Assembly: GCF_947172395.1 (NCBI RefSeq)
Contig: NC_069110.1
Span: forward strand, 4,960,001 to 5,024,000
Direction: 5' to 3'
Source: Bicyclus anynana
Lineage: Eukaryota > Arthropoda > Insecta > Lepidoptera > Nymphalidae
DNA length: 64,000 bases
The notes beneath the pieces are model-generated. The model had not been told where the DNA came from and did no database searches. It worked only from the letters and a program-made list of their open reading frames with translations. Shown one piece after another: positions 31,201 through 40,130 of this stretch. Both the position numbers and the translations under genes were made by a program. Numbering within the stretch: the stretch's first letter is position 1; each line of letters starts with the position of its first letter.

Positions 31201-33418
31201 TTTTGGTCATTGCACCACGCACAAAAGGCTGGACCAATTTTGCTGAGGGTAGGGCTATCCCTACCCTCAGCAATCCCTATCCTATGATAGGGGTAGGGAA
31301 GGGGTAGGATAGAGGTAGGGTAGGGGTAATTTAGGGAAAGTGTAGGGTAGGGTAGGGTAGGGTAGGGTACGGATAAGGTAGGGGTAGTGTAGGGTAGGGG
31401 CAAGGTAGAGGTAGGGGAAAGATATGGAACGTATAGGGTAGGGGAGGAGTAGGATAGGGGTAGTAACCCTACCCTACCCTAGGGTAGGGTTAGGGTAGGG
31501 GTAAGGTAGGGTAGGGGTACGGTAGGGGTATATTAGGGGTAGGGTAGGGTAGGGTAGGGTAGGGTATGGATAGGTTACGGGTAGGGTTAAGGTGGGGGGA
31601 GGGTAGGGTTAGCGTTAGCGGTAGGGTAGGAGTAAGGTAGGGGTAGGGTAGGGTAGGGTTGGGTAGGTTTACGAGCAGGGTAAGGTAGAGGTAGAGAAGT
31701 TTACATCAATTTTTACGCGGACGAAGTCGCGGGCGTCCGCTAGTTCCATATAAAAAAGAAATACCTGTTCCTATGCGAGTTGGAATAGCTTAACTTGGAT
31801 ACATTTTTCCTCACTGTTATTAGCGTCATAAGTCGACCTATTATTACAATGGTCAGCGTAATAATGTAATGGTTACTAAACAGTAAGCCGTGATAGCCCA
31901 GTGCATATGACCTCTGACTCCAATTTCAGAGGGTGTGGGTTCCAATCCGGTCCGGGGCATGCACCTCCAACTTTTCAGTTGTGAGCATTTTAAGAAATTA
32001 AATGTCACGTGTCTCAAACGGTGAAGGAAAACATCGTAAGGAAACCGGCATACCAAAGAATTTCTTAATTCTCTGCGTGTATGAAGTCTGCCAATCTGCA
32101 TTGGGCCAGCATGGTGGACTATTGGCCTAACCCCTCTCATTTTGAGAGGAGATTAGAGCTCAGCAGTGAGCAGTACACAGGCCAAGGTGTAAAGCCTGTC
32201 GACCTCGTGACGCATCAGGGGAAAATTATATGATGTTTACTGTAGCCCTTATTAGCTAATGCCCACCTATGAAAAGAGCTGCTGCATTTAGATTTGAGTA
32301 TTTTATTATAGTACTTACCTTTGAAAAAGGGCACCGCCCTCCATATCCCTACAGCGTCTTGCTGACTCAGTTGCCCCACAGAGAGCTGTAGTAGGGCAGC
32401 AGGCAGCGCTACGAGTGCCGCAGCGACCGTCGTCACCAAGGCGCTGGTCACAGCACCATAGCGGAAGGCATCACGCGGTGCTCGCCAGCTTGTGCCGAAA
32501 CTAAGCGACACGGCTAACGTGCAAAGATAAGGCTGAATTGATCGCCAACTTAGCGCATCCTGTAATTTAAGAACGAGAATGATTACCCATATTTTTGACT
32601 TGGCTTATATACCTTATGTATCGACATCATCATCATCAGCCGCTGGACATAGACCTCTTGCTTGGACTTCCAAACACAACGGTCTCAAGCCGCCAGCATC
32701 CAGCGACTCCCTGCAGCCCGCTTGATATCCTGGGTCCACCTAGTGGGGAGTCGACCAACACTGCGCTTTCCGGTGCGGGTTCCACATTCCAGCACCTTGG
32801 GACCCTAACGTGCATCGGCTCTTCAAACTATGTGGCCTTTCTATTGCCACATCTGTTTAGCGACTCGCTGCGCTAATGTCAGTGACTTTGGATCTCCTGC
32901 GGATCTCCTCAATTCTGATTCGATCACGCAGTAACTTTGTGCACGCAGAGTAACTTTTAACCCTTCTAATAAGGCCCATAGCTAGCGATTAAATCTCGGA
33001 TTTTTCGAAGCTTTATCTTTATATTAAAAGCTGATTGGATAATGATGATTTCATGTCTGGATGAGGCAGGATGCTCCAACATAAAAATATTAATTATCTT
33101 AATTTACGAGTAGGTCATGTTATGTTGGTCCATCAAAGAAGACAATGAAACTCGATAAACATCTACTAAATGATTTCACTTATCCTTTCATAGAATTATT
33201 TACCTCCATTATTAATTGAATTAGGTATTTATTTAAAATCCAAAAAACAATAGTTAATGAGAATACAAAATACAAACCACCCCATTATTTATATTAAGAG
33301 TGTAACTAACTACTCAAATAAGTTTTTATTAAACCTAAATAATGCAGACTGTACTCCCATACGATAAACAGTGAAGATATTAAAAAAAACTTACCTTAAA
33401 ATTGTAAAAACTGATCAT
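21856..33418 (-). CDS. Divergent SLC6-family (sodium:neurotransmitter symporter fold) transporter, complete, 10 exons, ~646 aa
   Basis: Plasma-membrane protein of the SLC6 fold, which in canonical members couples Na+ (and Cl-) to uptake of neurotransmitters or amino acids. Ten in-phase exons give 646 residues, the usual family length. Landmarks: TM1 with WRAP at 33-36 in place of WRFP; VGQLSQQDAVGIWRAVPFFK after TM2; TM3 from residue 89; an extracellular loop with Cys129, Cys149 and NET sequons at 145 and 151; the TM6 region IWHSAVVQ; a long TM7-8 exon; VEDIEFLLG before TM11; and a cytosolic tail starting near RPSRHWGPRDP. Odd: the TM1 Asn that binds Na+ is Thr31, and the TM8 Asp-Ser pair is Ser333-Gly334, so sodium coupling may be altered. 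Substrate unknown. The exact start (33418) is the least certain part. It is probably an orphan insect SLC6 member rather than a GABA or monoamine transporter. Confidence 0.9.
22776..23041 (-). CDS. SLC6-like exon 9, TM11-TM12
   Basis: Starts GWKVLVEDIEFLLGSKLPKC, the family motif before TM11, then WGWCSVPGIVTPLTLWW and a last hydrophobic segment. Acceptor TCTTCAG, donor GTAAGA. An ORF ATG upstream in the intron is not a real start. Confidence 0.92.
23176..23481 (-). mobile_element. SINE family 2 in SLC6-like intron, reversed
   Basis: Full-length copy from GTTAGCCCTTGACTACAATC to the reversed head GCGCCACGGAGGCC. Sits 135 bp upstream of exon 9. Confidence 0.88.
23579..23768 (+). mobile_element. 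SINE family 1, 5'-truncated
   Basis: Starts AGAAATTAAATATCACGTGT and ends GGGTTGTTAATGATTATG. Head lost. Confidence 0.8.
24149..24383 (-). CDS. SLC6-like exon 8, TM9-TM10
   Basis: Encodes 78 residues plus 1 nt: LALLYPLYDRFRRVGGHKWR, two hydrophobic segments, ending FVFIYGIMLLFG. Acceptor TTTTCAG, donor GTAAAT. The TM10 Glu before ISAFVFIYG resembles the family pattern. Confidence 0.92.
24495..24955 (+). mobile_element. LINE ORF2 C-terminal fragment (plus copy of an inverted pair)
   Basis: Reads DGLTLVSWEMG, ALMWDATCVDTLAP and later TGDRRAGSCFAQKISLAVQR then GNAASILATIP, the C-terminal pattern of a known insect LINE ORF2, with stops and a shift. 5'-truncated. Confidence 0.75.
24960..25190 (-). 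mobile_element. LINE C-terminal fragment (minus copy of an inverted pair)
   Basis: Minus frame reads VGDKRAGSFIAQSIILTVFR then GNVASILA, the same LINE segment as the plus copy. The two copies meet tail to tail near 24957. Confidence 0.75.
25293..25484 (+). mobile_element. SINE family 3, full length
   Basis: A box TGGCTCAACGGTAAGAGCGG, B box GGTTCGATCCC, then CACTCCTAACACAGTCTTTC and a GGCAAATATTCTTT end. Confidence 0.85.
25519..25726 (-). CDS. SLC6-like exon 7, TM7-TM8
   Basis: Encodes 69 residues: TTLSLVGANILFGWAGILFW, a loop, then VWSILMLAMLSFSGMITM. The latter aligns with the TM8 segment where canonical members have Gly-Leu-Asp-Ser; here Ser-Phe-Ser-Gly. Acceptor TTTCTAG, donor GTAAGT. 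Confidence 0.93.
26020..26112 (-). repeat. LINE 3' tail fragment
   Basis: GGAGCCTAGACCCACCACTG and TGGTGGGCTTATGGTGATAA; the reverse of the block at 35255-35350. Confidence 0.5.
26286..26820 (+). mobile_element. Helitron carrying a nested SINE
   Basis: Left part 26286-26410 (AAGTTTGTGTGTAAGTGTG, GCGATTTGGTTGAAATTTAG), right part 26722-26820 ending CGCCCGCTAG. Between them is a SINE family 1 copy. Confidence 0.75.
26411..26721 (-). mobile_element. SINE family 1 nested in the Helitron, with target-site duplication
   Basis: Reversed full-length copy flanked on both sides by GATTTACACAT (26400-26410 and 26722-26732), an 11-bp duplication as expected for LINE-driven insertion. Confidence 0.9.
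26858..27118 (-). CDS. SLC6-like exon 6, TM5-TM6
   Basis: Encodes 86 residues plus split codons: LYNPVKLMKRIMYAFGFLVL, SSDWVNFVRPNIWHSAVVQA, then the TM6 hinge region. The Trp and Gln of the W-x-x-A-x-x-Q motif are kept, but FFSL is ALVS and the downstream SYN motif is GDS. Acceptor TTTGCAG, donor GTAAGT. Confidence 0.93.
27172..27490 (+). mobile_element. SINE family 1, near consensus
   Basis: GCCGTGATAGCCCAGTGGAT to GGGTTGATAATGATGATGAT with few differences from the family average, so probably one of the younger copies. It lies 55 bp upstream of exon 6's acceptor. Confidence 0.9.
27781..27873 (-). CDS. SLC6-like exon 5, TM4
   Basis: A 93-nt exon encoding ETFLAPIGEQPEYYIALASI then VIALWILFPF. 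Acceptor TTTTCAG, donor GTGAGT. Fits the family pattern of an EYY motif followed by TM4. Confidence 0.9.
27960..28345 (-). mobile_element. RTE-type LINE ORF2 C-terminus
   Basis: Minus frame: GVSLRDQIRNEEIRRRNKVT, YIAQRVAKLKWQWAGH, then shifts into the PGGLTTSSKSQVFAGCRRL segment. Best preserved RTE C-terminus of this family here, still frameshifted at the end. Confidence 0.85.
28440..28600 (+). mobile_element. Jockey-like LINE 3' tail
   Basis: ATAACCCTCGTAACTTTAG and AAAGTGCTTGTAAAGTAAGC then AATTGAAATAAATGAA, as at 15480-15600. Confidence 0.65.
28601..28930. other. SLC6-like intron segment, nothing recognised
   Basis: A plus-strand 145-codon ORF crosses it and runs into the neighbouring SINE; no splice or family support, so not called as a gene. 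Confidence 0.4.
28968..29215 (+). mobile_element. SINE family 2, 5'-truncated
   Basis: B box GGTTCGATCCCCGGCTGGG to CAGGTGAGATTGTAGTCAAG. Preceded by a C-run and CACACACGGGGGGCC. Confidence 0.8.
29380..29423 (-). CDS. SLC6-like exon 4, 44-nt exon of extracellular loop 2
   Basis: Acceptor TTTTATAG and donor GTAAGT bound 44 nt encoding EGEVEIVYNETNCL plus 2 nt. Its length is exactly what is needed to join exons 3 and 5 in phase. It adds a second cysteine and an N-glycosylation sequon; the junction with exon 5 creates another NET. Confidence 0.82.
29519..29690 (+). mobile_element. SINE family 3
   Basis: AATAGCTCAACGGTAAGAGC, GGTTCGATCCTCACCCC, GGGAATATTGGTCATATTA, end ATTCTTT and poly(A). It starts about 96 bp before the 44-nt exon's acceptor on the minus strand. 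Confidence 0.85.
29735..30015 (+). mobile_element. SINE family 1, partly deleted
   Basis: CTGTGGATATAACATCTGCC to GGGTTGATAATGATGATGAA, ending about 20 bp from the donor of SLC6-like exon 3. Confidence 0.8.
30036..30178 (-). CDS. SLC6-like exon 3, TM3 and start of extracellular loop 2
   Basis: Completes a split Gly codon, then IGFLRLLISFLSALYTVVYT matches the SLC6 TM3 start. Ends TDCSEHLDPQ, with the first loop cysteine. Acceptor CTTTCAG, donor GTAAAT. A SINE ends about 20 bp beyond the donor. Confidence 0.9.
30240..30441 (+). mobile_element. SINE-like or LINE 3' element
   Basis: CCTAATAGGTGAGGTGGTAA, GCATCTTGCAGGCAAGCGCG and CACTTACCATTAGGTGTGAT; the last part resembles the 3' end of SINE family 2, so both may share a LINE partner. 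Confidence 0.5.
30442..31743 (+). mobile_element. Long Helitron with internal minisatellite
   Basis: Starts TCTATACTAATATTATAAAG after A, ends GCGGGCGTCCGCTAG before T. 1302 bp, no protein coding. The first 700 bp match 6480-7188; 31243-31690 is a GGGTA array. It is composite: an inner element seems to end at ATAGTATTAGCA near 31175. Confidence 0.75.
31243..31690 (+). repeat. GGGTA/GGGGTA minisatellite inside Helitron
   Basis: About 450 bp of imperfect TAGGG and TAGGGG units with a short inverted stretch (CCCTACCCTACCC at 31466-31480). Runs of G with short spacers could form G-quadruplexes on the strand that is non-template for the minus-strand gene's antisense; in the SLC6-like pre-mRNA it is C-rich. 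Confidence 0.85.
31884..32172 (+). mobile_element. SINE family 1
   Basis: AAGCCGTGATAGCCCAGTGC to CAGCAGTGAGCAG; the tail is lost. About 145 bp beyond the donor of SLC6-like exon 2. Confidence 0.85.
32319..32559 (-). CDS. SLC6-like exon 2, TM1-TM2
   Basis: Encodes 80 residues plus 1 nt. SLSFGTSWRAP is the degenerate TM1 signature and SVGQLSQQDAVGIWRAVPFF is the TM2/loop signature. Acceptor TTACAG, donor GTAAGT. GC-rich coding compared with introns. Confidence 0.92.
32620..32990 (-). mobile_element. RTE-type LINE C-terminal fragment
   Basis: Reverse of GCCGCTGGACATAGACCTC to GATTCGATCACGCAG, with the same order of blocks as 27960-28345. Broken frame. Confidence 0.75.
33395..33418 (-). CDS. 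SLC6-like exon 1 (start codon, 8 residues)
   Basis: ATG with A at -3, then ISFYNFK and a GTAAGT donor. This frame is the only one that joins exon 2 in phase. The frame is open further upstream without another ATG nearby, so a longer N-terminus from an unseen exon is possible. A longer ORF here in another frame (33396-33641) stops 2 nt before the donor and does not join. Confidence 0.55.
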
Positions 33419-33699
33419 CCTTCGAAAGCCAACCACACGCGTACTTACATAGCATAAAATCACATAACTCGCTTTGGGTGATAAAGATGCATGGAACGTT
33501 TGAGTGAGACTCCGTGGCTGTCCCAGATATGGGAGATAACACGATATCGGCGAATTGATCTCTTGGATCGACCTTATCGGATTTGTGAAATGTGAAGTTT
33601 TCTCGGCGGTTAAACATTGAGAGCCTGTGTAGGCCAGACATATCTCATTTTGAATGTCGTAAATTTTGTACGAACTACTTTGACTTTTGTTAAATAAGA

Positions 33700-33842
33700 A
33701 TATTTGCCATATCTTCTAAATATCACCAATATTCCCATTCCCCTCCAATTAGTCGTGAAAGACTGTATTAGGAGTGGGTACAACAATAGACCAACGGGGC
33801 GGGGATCGAATCACCACCCATCGGTGATGAGTCCTACGGAGA
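33700..33842 (-). mobile_element. SINE family 3, reversed
   Basis: ATTTGCCATATCTTCT, CAATATTCCCATTCCCCTCC and GACCAACGGGGCGGGGATCG. It lies about 280 bp upstream of the proposed SLC6-like start. Confidence 0.8.
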
Positions 33843-33849
33843 CCAGGAT

Positions 33850-36005
33850 AGTGAGATTCATTCTTAGACTTACTTCCAAAAGTTGAAAAAAGTGTAAATT
33901 TTTAAATTCGTCTCAAGCGAAAAGCTTTGTTCTACTCCCATTTCGTAATCTACTCAAACATGAATTAACCATATTACAAAGCTATTAATTTCTACAGGTC
34001 GTTCATTACCACGCGGGTAAACCGTGCTACAATTATTTTTTTTTAATTTTTAAATTATTTCAATTTATTGGCTACAAAAATTCAGACCTCCTTATGAGAG
34101 AAAAGTCTAGATCACCCCGAGACCAAATCTAGGAGGCCACGCCGTTAAAAATATCGAGGAGACCATGCCCAACACCAATTACATATTATTTACCAAGTTT
34201 TTTTAAGTCTTTTAATTCTTTTATCGTGGTAGTAGAAAAAGTATTGTATGACACTGCACGTAATTAGCAATTGTAGCTCTCGTGCCACATATGCTCTCAA
34301 TACATGACTGTGGTATAGATAATACTGTTATATATATTTTAACATTGTTAGTCACGCCACAACCGCACGTTTGGAATACGCTAGTTAATTTTAGGAATAC
34401 TGAAAGTTTGTCAGCCGATGCTCCTCATAGTTTAGTACGGTAGCAAATTTTGGAGTTTGTACCGTGGAAGGTCGCAAGTTTCAGGCTCTCCGTCTTGTAA
34501 ATCCACCATACCACTGCAATAAGGTAGGTATATCTGGCTATCGCAGGCCCTACGACCATTATGAATATCGCAAAATATTTACATTCATTTACAGTTGAGC
34601 AACACAAATTGTTTACATAATAAACAATAACGTACCCATTCTGTAGGTACGAGTACATAAATAATTATAAAATGAATAATAATTATTGATCCCTCGACGA
34701 ACGTTAACTGTAGGTAGCTATCGTGGCATTTATTATGAATTTCATAAAATCTCAAATTCGTTGCCTCGTTAGCGTATGTGGTTTCGGATCACGAGGTCAG
34801 TTTTTCTGTATTCTAAGAAATTTTCAGTAAAAATTCCAACCGATTACCATATATTACATTACGATATTGCGGAGGAACTGGCCCTGGTTTTTCAATAAGC
34901 CGGTGCTGAACTAGCGAAATCTAAAAGCAAAGCGAGACAGTTATATATAATATAATTGGATACCTGGAATTGCCACCTAAAACACCTGAAAGGTCAAATC
35001 AAGAGAACGGACTTGCAGATCTCTGAATGGAATCTCATACGGGAGCCCCTCACATTGAGGGAGCAACTTATTGAGGGAGTTTCTGTATATACATATCTTA
35101 TACGGAGATATCTACCTATCTTATACGGGTTCAGGTGTAGACTTAGTAAGATTTCTCAGCCCTGAGTAGGGAATTTGGTATTGTACCCCTGTGCATCAGA
35201 CAGCATGTTAACCGTGGGTCCTTATCATTAACATCTGATAGTGGTCGTTTATGAGTTTAGCATTATCACCCTAAACCCACCAAACCGCATTGGAGCAGAA
35301 TAGCGGGTCTAAGCTATATACCCCCTCTTAGGGAGGCTTGCCCTTGAGCCGTTTAAGCGCACTAATAATGTTTTAAAGTCAAAGTATTTTCGCGTTTCAG
35401 CCTGTGCAATCCCTTTTCTTTTGACAAAAGTCTGATGAGTGGTTAGATAAGAAATAATACGAGCATATTTTTGTAAGCTTTATTGACAAATTTCTTACAT
35501 AGTTCCTAATCTACATTTAGTTTCATATTAGGAAGGTAGTTTTTGATATTGCAGTGCATGGCGAAGTAGCAGCAAATAGATTTCAAAACAAGTGAATACA
35601 ATAAAATATAATGTAGACACGCCAAAACTACATTATCCTCATAACAATCAGACATATAGCAGAAGAAAATATGGCAACAAAAAATAAAAAAAAAATATAT
35701 AATCAGACATGTTTAATTTTTCCGATAGAACTTGAGTTTCATCAATCGCGAAGAGGACGACAAGAAATTTCTCAACAATTACAATTTTTGAGTACAACAT
35801 CGATATTCTAACTCATATAACCTATAACAGTTTCAATAATTTCTCCAAATCATTCCACTAAATATAATAATGCGTGTAAGCATTGTATTTATCAATCCTT
35901 TGTTTGCCAATGTGCAACCTTTTCAAAATCATCTCAGTGGAGATATTATTGATACCTACACATTTTATTGTAACCGAATGACTCGGAATACAGAAAACTC
36001 CAAAA
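33850..36005. other. Intergenic DNA between the two genes, left part
   Basis: No gene recognised. 34955-35165 has a plus ORF of 69 codons without family resemblance; 35255-35350 matches a LINE 3' tail also at 26020. The rest is AT-rich. Confidence 0.4.
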
Positions 36006-36013
36006 GGTGTGAT

Positions 36014-36145
36014 CAGTGGCGTGCACTCCATAGATGCAAAAATCACTACTTACCCTGAGTAGTCATTATTAACCTGCTATGGAGAAGGAATTTAGCATTT
36101 TGTAACCAAATTGTACATATAGTGCATACCCTGTGCACGCCACTA
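36014..36145. mobile_element. hAT-like MITE with 8-bp target duplication
   Basis: 132 bp; terminal repeats CAGTGGCGTGCAC and GTGCACGCCACTA, flanked by GGTGTGAT on both sides (36006-36013, 36146-36153). The CAGTGGCG terminus and an 8-bp duplication are typical of hAT elements. No coding capacity. Confidence 0.88.
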
Positions 36146-36669
36146 GGTGTGATCGCGCATAGGTATGAAGCCATTTAAATTACTCTTTTTTGGTCAATGA
36201 TATTAGAAGAAAAAAAGAGGTACATAGATTACATAAACCACATTCGATGTTTACAACTGGCACACGTAAATTATTTCAGTGGCGTTGTCAACGGCGCGAT
36301 GACAGTGCGGCGACTCAGCGAGTGAGCTCAGGTTTGCTAATTAGCATAGTTTTAACGTGCCACTTCATTTTTCTTCTAACATCATTTGAACAAGCGAATT
36401 GTCACTGTGTGAATGCCGTACAGTGTGATGCTATACGGGTACAATTGGAAACAACGCGTGCATTATAATGACTGCTGAACGCGGCTTCTAGTATTTTCTG
36501 TATTCCGAGCTGAATGAATAGGCAGACATTTATTACGATTAAGTATCATAGGACACAACACCAAGTTTTATTAATTATTGTTGAAACATCGTTAAGCTGC
36601 TATAAATAATATATAAACATTGGAGCCTCATTGGAGTTAAACATTGTTGCAATAATATATCCAATTTTA

Positions 36670-36943
36670 TATTATTCTTTACAAGTTAGCCCTTGACTAC
36701 AAACTCACCTGATGGTAAGTGATGATGCAATCTAAGATGAAAGCAGGCTAACTTGTTACTAGTTGGATGGAAATCCACACCTCTTTCGGTTTTTACACAT
36801 CGTATCGGCACGCTAAATCGCAAGCCGAAGCCTTTCACCAGCCAAAACTGGACCAATTAAGAAAACCTCAATCGCCCCAGCCGGGAATCGAACCCAAGAC
36901 CTTCTTCTTGCAAATCCACCGCGCATACCACTGCGCCATTATT
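36670..36943 (-). mobile_element. SINE family 2, reversed
   Basis: CAAGTTAGCCCTTGACTACA to CGCATACCACTGCGCCA; short internal deletions. Confidence 0.85.
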
Positions 36944-37377
36944 GTTAGTAATTAATTTAAAAAAAAACCGCGTCGTTGACCAAGTGGTCAGCCTATGAGG
37001 TTTTCGATCAGAAGGTTCTTGATTCGAGACCTGGGTATTAAATACTGAACTTTTCTTTCTTCTTCTCAACCCAGAGTTGGAAGTAAAGTGCAGTATCTAA
37101 GTAAGCGAATAAACGAAGCAAGAATATAATAGAAAAAAATTGCATTAAATGTTTTACAACAATGTTATTCCAATGTGGTTATAAAATAATAATAAATGTG
37201 TACACAACCTTGAAAATAATTAGAAAATAAATGTCTTATTATACAACCTAAATCTTAATAAAATATTCTTTATAAAATATATTTTCAAATAATCATTGAA
37301 TTGTATTACGCACTACGTACTAGAGAAGACACCACTCATCCTTGCATTGCGGTGACATCGCCGCACTTTGATAGTCG

Positions 37378-37560
37378 TACTATAGCTTGGCAAGTTCGTT
37401 CGTAACACTCCCGATGGCCCGCGCGGGCCTGGGGGCGTGTAGCGATGAATGAAAAACACCTGACTTCCCCGCACGCACGAATTCACACCCGCGCAGTCTT
37501 CCCCCCCGTCGCCCGCATATCATGGGAGTGTCATCAACGAACAGATAACCAAGTTGAGAA
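37378..37560. mobile_element. MITE family with GGCAAGTTCGT ends, copy 1
   Basis: Left end CTATAGCTTGGCAAGTTCGT, then AACACTCCCGATGGCC; right side CATGGGAGTGTCATCAACGA. GC-rich middle (CACCCGCGCAGTC). Two related copies lie in highwire introns. Confidence 0.7.
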
Positions 37561-39980
37561 AAACAAGTTTTGGTCACAAGAAAACAATATGCATATTTTT
37601 ATTGTATGTGTAGACTTTACTGACGTTTTACACTTTTCCCCACTGTTCTTATTTAACAACATAATTTTTGTTTGGAACAGCTTCTCTAGTAAGCAGTACT
37701 TACATCTCAATGAAAAATAAAAAAAAAATAACTAGACTAAACGAACGAACGAGATCACCATTATGAGATAATTAAATTATTTTTTTTATAAAATAAATGC
37801 TATGAGATCACAAACTAAAACTGTTATCCAAATTCTAAATTATATAAGATTTTATATATTTACGAGTTAAAAATGGTGTAATGTTTTAATTATAAAACTA
37901 AACACTTTTTTAACTCGTAGCTATATTTGATCATTATAAAATAAATGCCATTAGATCACAAAATAAAAATGGTAACCAAATATAACAAAACCATTGTTAA
38001 TAATCACTTTGAAAACTTACTGGTTTAAAATTAAATAATCTTATTATACTTAAACTAGTATTTTTGCAGACCTTACAAAATAATATTTAAAACTTTCAAC
38101 AAAACTCATTTCTTGAAAGTTCTAAAATGAATGTTATATTGTAAGGTCTACAAATAGGACTTAGTAAACAATTATGAGACAAATTAAACACTGAAAATCA
38201 TTTATTAATTAATGTAAAAAAAAAAATCATAAGAAAATTATTCAAAATCAAATACCTATACATAATTTATAATCAAATTGTATAAACACTTGGTACAGTT
38301 TTTATTGGCTTTAAAGCAATATCCTTTTGGGTGTCCTGATATTTTTTTTATTTGTGGTTAACCCATTTGTAAATATTATATCAAAAAAAAAACAGTACCC
38401 CGTCAATTAATGTTACTCATCTAACTAAAGGTGAAAATGTCTCTTTAGCATAGCATTTTTATAGGGGTTAGAACAAAATGATATTGGAAACTTCAATATC
38501 ATTTTTGAAGACCTATCCATCGATATCTCATACATATGAGATTGATGAAAAAAAAATTGAGTTTCAGTTTTAACTATGGAGGTTTAAAAAAAAGAATTAT
38601 GGTGTTATACATCATAACTTTTTTTCTAATCCGGTTCACGGAATACATCTACTCACCAAGTTTCAACAGTATATCTCTAATAGTATCGGAACAAAGTGTC
38701 TGTGACATACGGACGGACAGACAGACGGACATGGCAATCTATAAGAGTTCCGATTTTTTACCATTTGGCTACGGAACCCTAAAAAAGGTCTTCTTATGAG
38801 TAAATCAACCCCGGATATTCAGCCATTAATAAGCCTTATAAGAAATCAGTCACTGTACCACAGTGCAAATTATACTAATCAATTAATCACAGTCAATCAA
38901 AAGTAATCATAATCAAAAGTAATTTCAAAATCAATATAAATTAATTATTATTAATAGAAAAAAAAATTACAACATCGAATTATATTATGTTATTTAACAG
39001 CTCATTCAATTATAATTCCAGTTAGCTCACAATGGAATTAAGAAAGTAGTATTATAATTGTAACAAGCCTATATAATATAGTCCGGGATCTGTAGAACAT
39101 TTCATACAACTGATTACTATCAAGTTAATTTTTCGTGAGTAGCTTCATCTCGATGAGACGATCAACTTTTTAATTTACGAAAGTTCTGGCAGCTAACCGA
39201 ACGAGATAATGTACCACGCAATTTGTAGGTCATTGTGGCTGTGGCTAACTCAGTTACAGATTGGCAAAAAAGTGTAAAAACTGAACAATTTTTTTTCCCT
39301 CTTATAACACTATTCAAATTGTCAGTTATTAGTGTCTAAGCTGTCAAAAGTGATTTTTTTGTCGGCTTTGAAGGTTATGTTGCAAAGGTAACGTTTACGA
39401 TTTTCTCGATTATTCGTGTTGCCATATTGGCGGTAGTGCGCCTCTATTAATTTCTACCCTTTTTTGCCAGGCTATAGCTACCAGAATCACGAATTTTTGT
39501 AAAAAAAAAAGGTTGTTAACCTGATAGTAATCAGTTGTACAAAATGTTCTACGGATCCCTGACTAATACCACTACTTAATATAAAAACATTTACACATAT
39601 AAAGTCGAAATTTATCATCCCGAGCGAATAAATATTCGTTACACAATAATTATAATATGTGTATTGCACAAATTAATTAAACTAGGAACATAACTTTGGT
39701 AAATGTATTTTGTATTTCCAGTAAGGGTATGTAACAAATCCCTGACATTTTTTGGTAATAGCAATATAAATCATTAATATACTCTTAATTTTCATTTTGT
39801 AATCGTACATAAACAATAGTTATTATTTTAATTTAATCAAATAAATCAGTGAAATTATTATTTATTAGAACAGAAGCTTGAATAGTTGTGCCAAAACGAA
39901 ATATTTTTCAGAGGGTTAATATTAACATCGATACAACATTTAACATTTATTAAAATTAACATTAAATTGTCCTTGCAACT
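37561..39980. other. Very AT-rich intergenic DNA
   Basis: 37780-37990 holds two diverged copies of a TTATAAAATAAATGC..GATCACAAA block about 145 bp apart; 38690-38785 holds a reversed dispersed repeat (GGACGGACAGACAGACGGAC, CTACGGAACCCT). No gene seen. Confidence 0.45.
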
Positions 39981-39981
39981 T

Positions 39982-40130
39982 TTAGAGTACTTTAAAGCAC
40001 ACCAAAGCATTAAACTCTAGATTTCTGCAGACACCAGAATAGCCATAGTTTTGGAGTACGTTAACGCACACCAAAACAATAAACTCTTAGTCTTCTGCAG
40101 GCACCAGAATGGCCATAGTTGCAAGACTGT
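39982..40130 (+). repeat. Tandem duplication, unit about 74 bp
   Basis: Two adjacent copies of GAGTAC..AGCACACCAAA, AATAAACTCT and TTCTGCAGACACCAGAAT..GCCATAGTT, differing at several bases. Confidence 0.75.

Noticed and set aside
31243..31690. Telomere-like repeat
   Set aside because: Insect telomeres are TTAGG; these are TAGGG/TAGGGG units inside a Helitron.
36190..36468. 92-codon plus ORF
   Set aside because: No homology recognised, no splice context, and not GC-richer in third positions than its surroundings.
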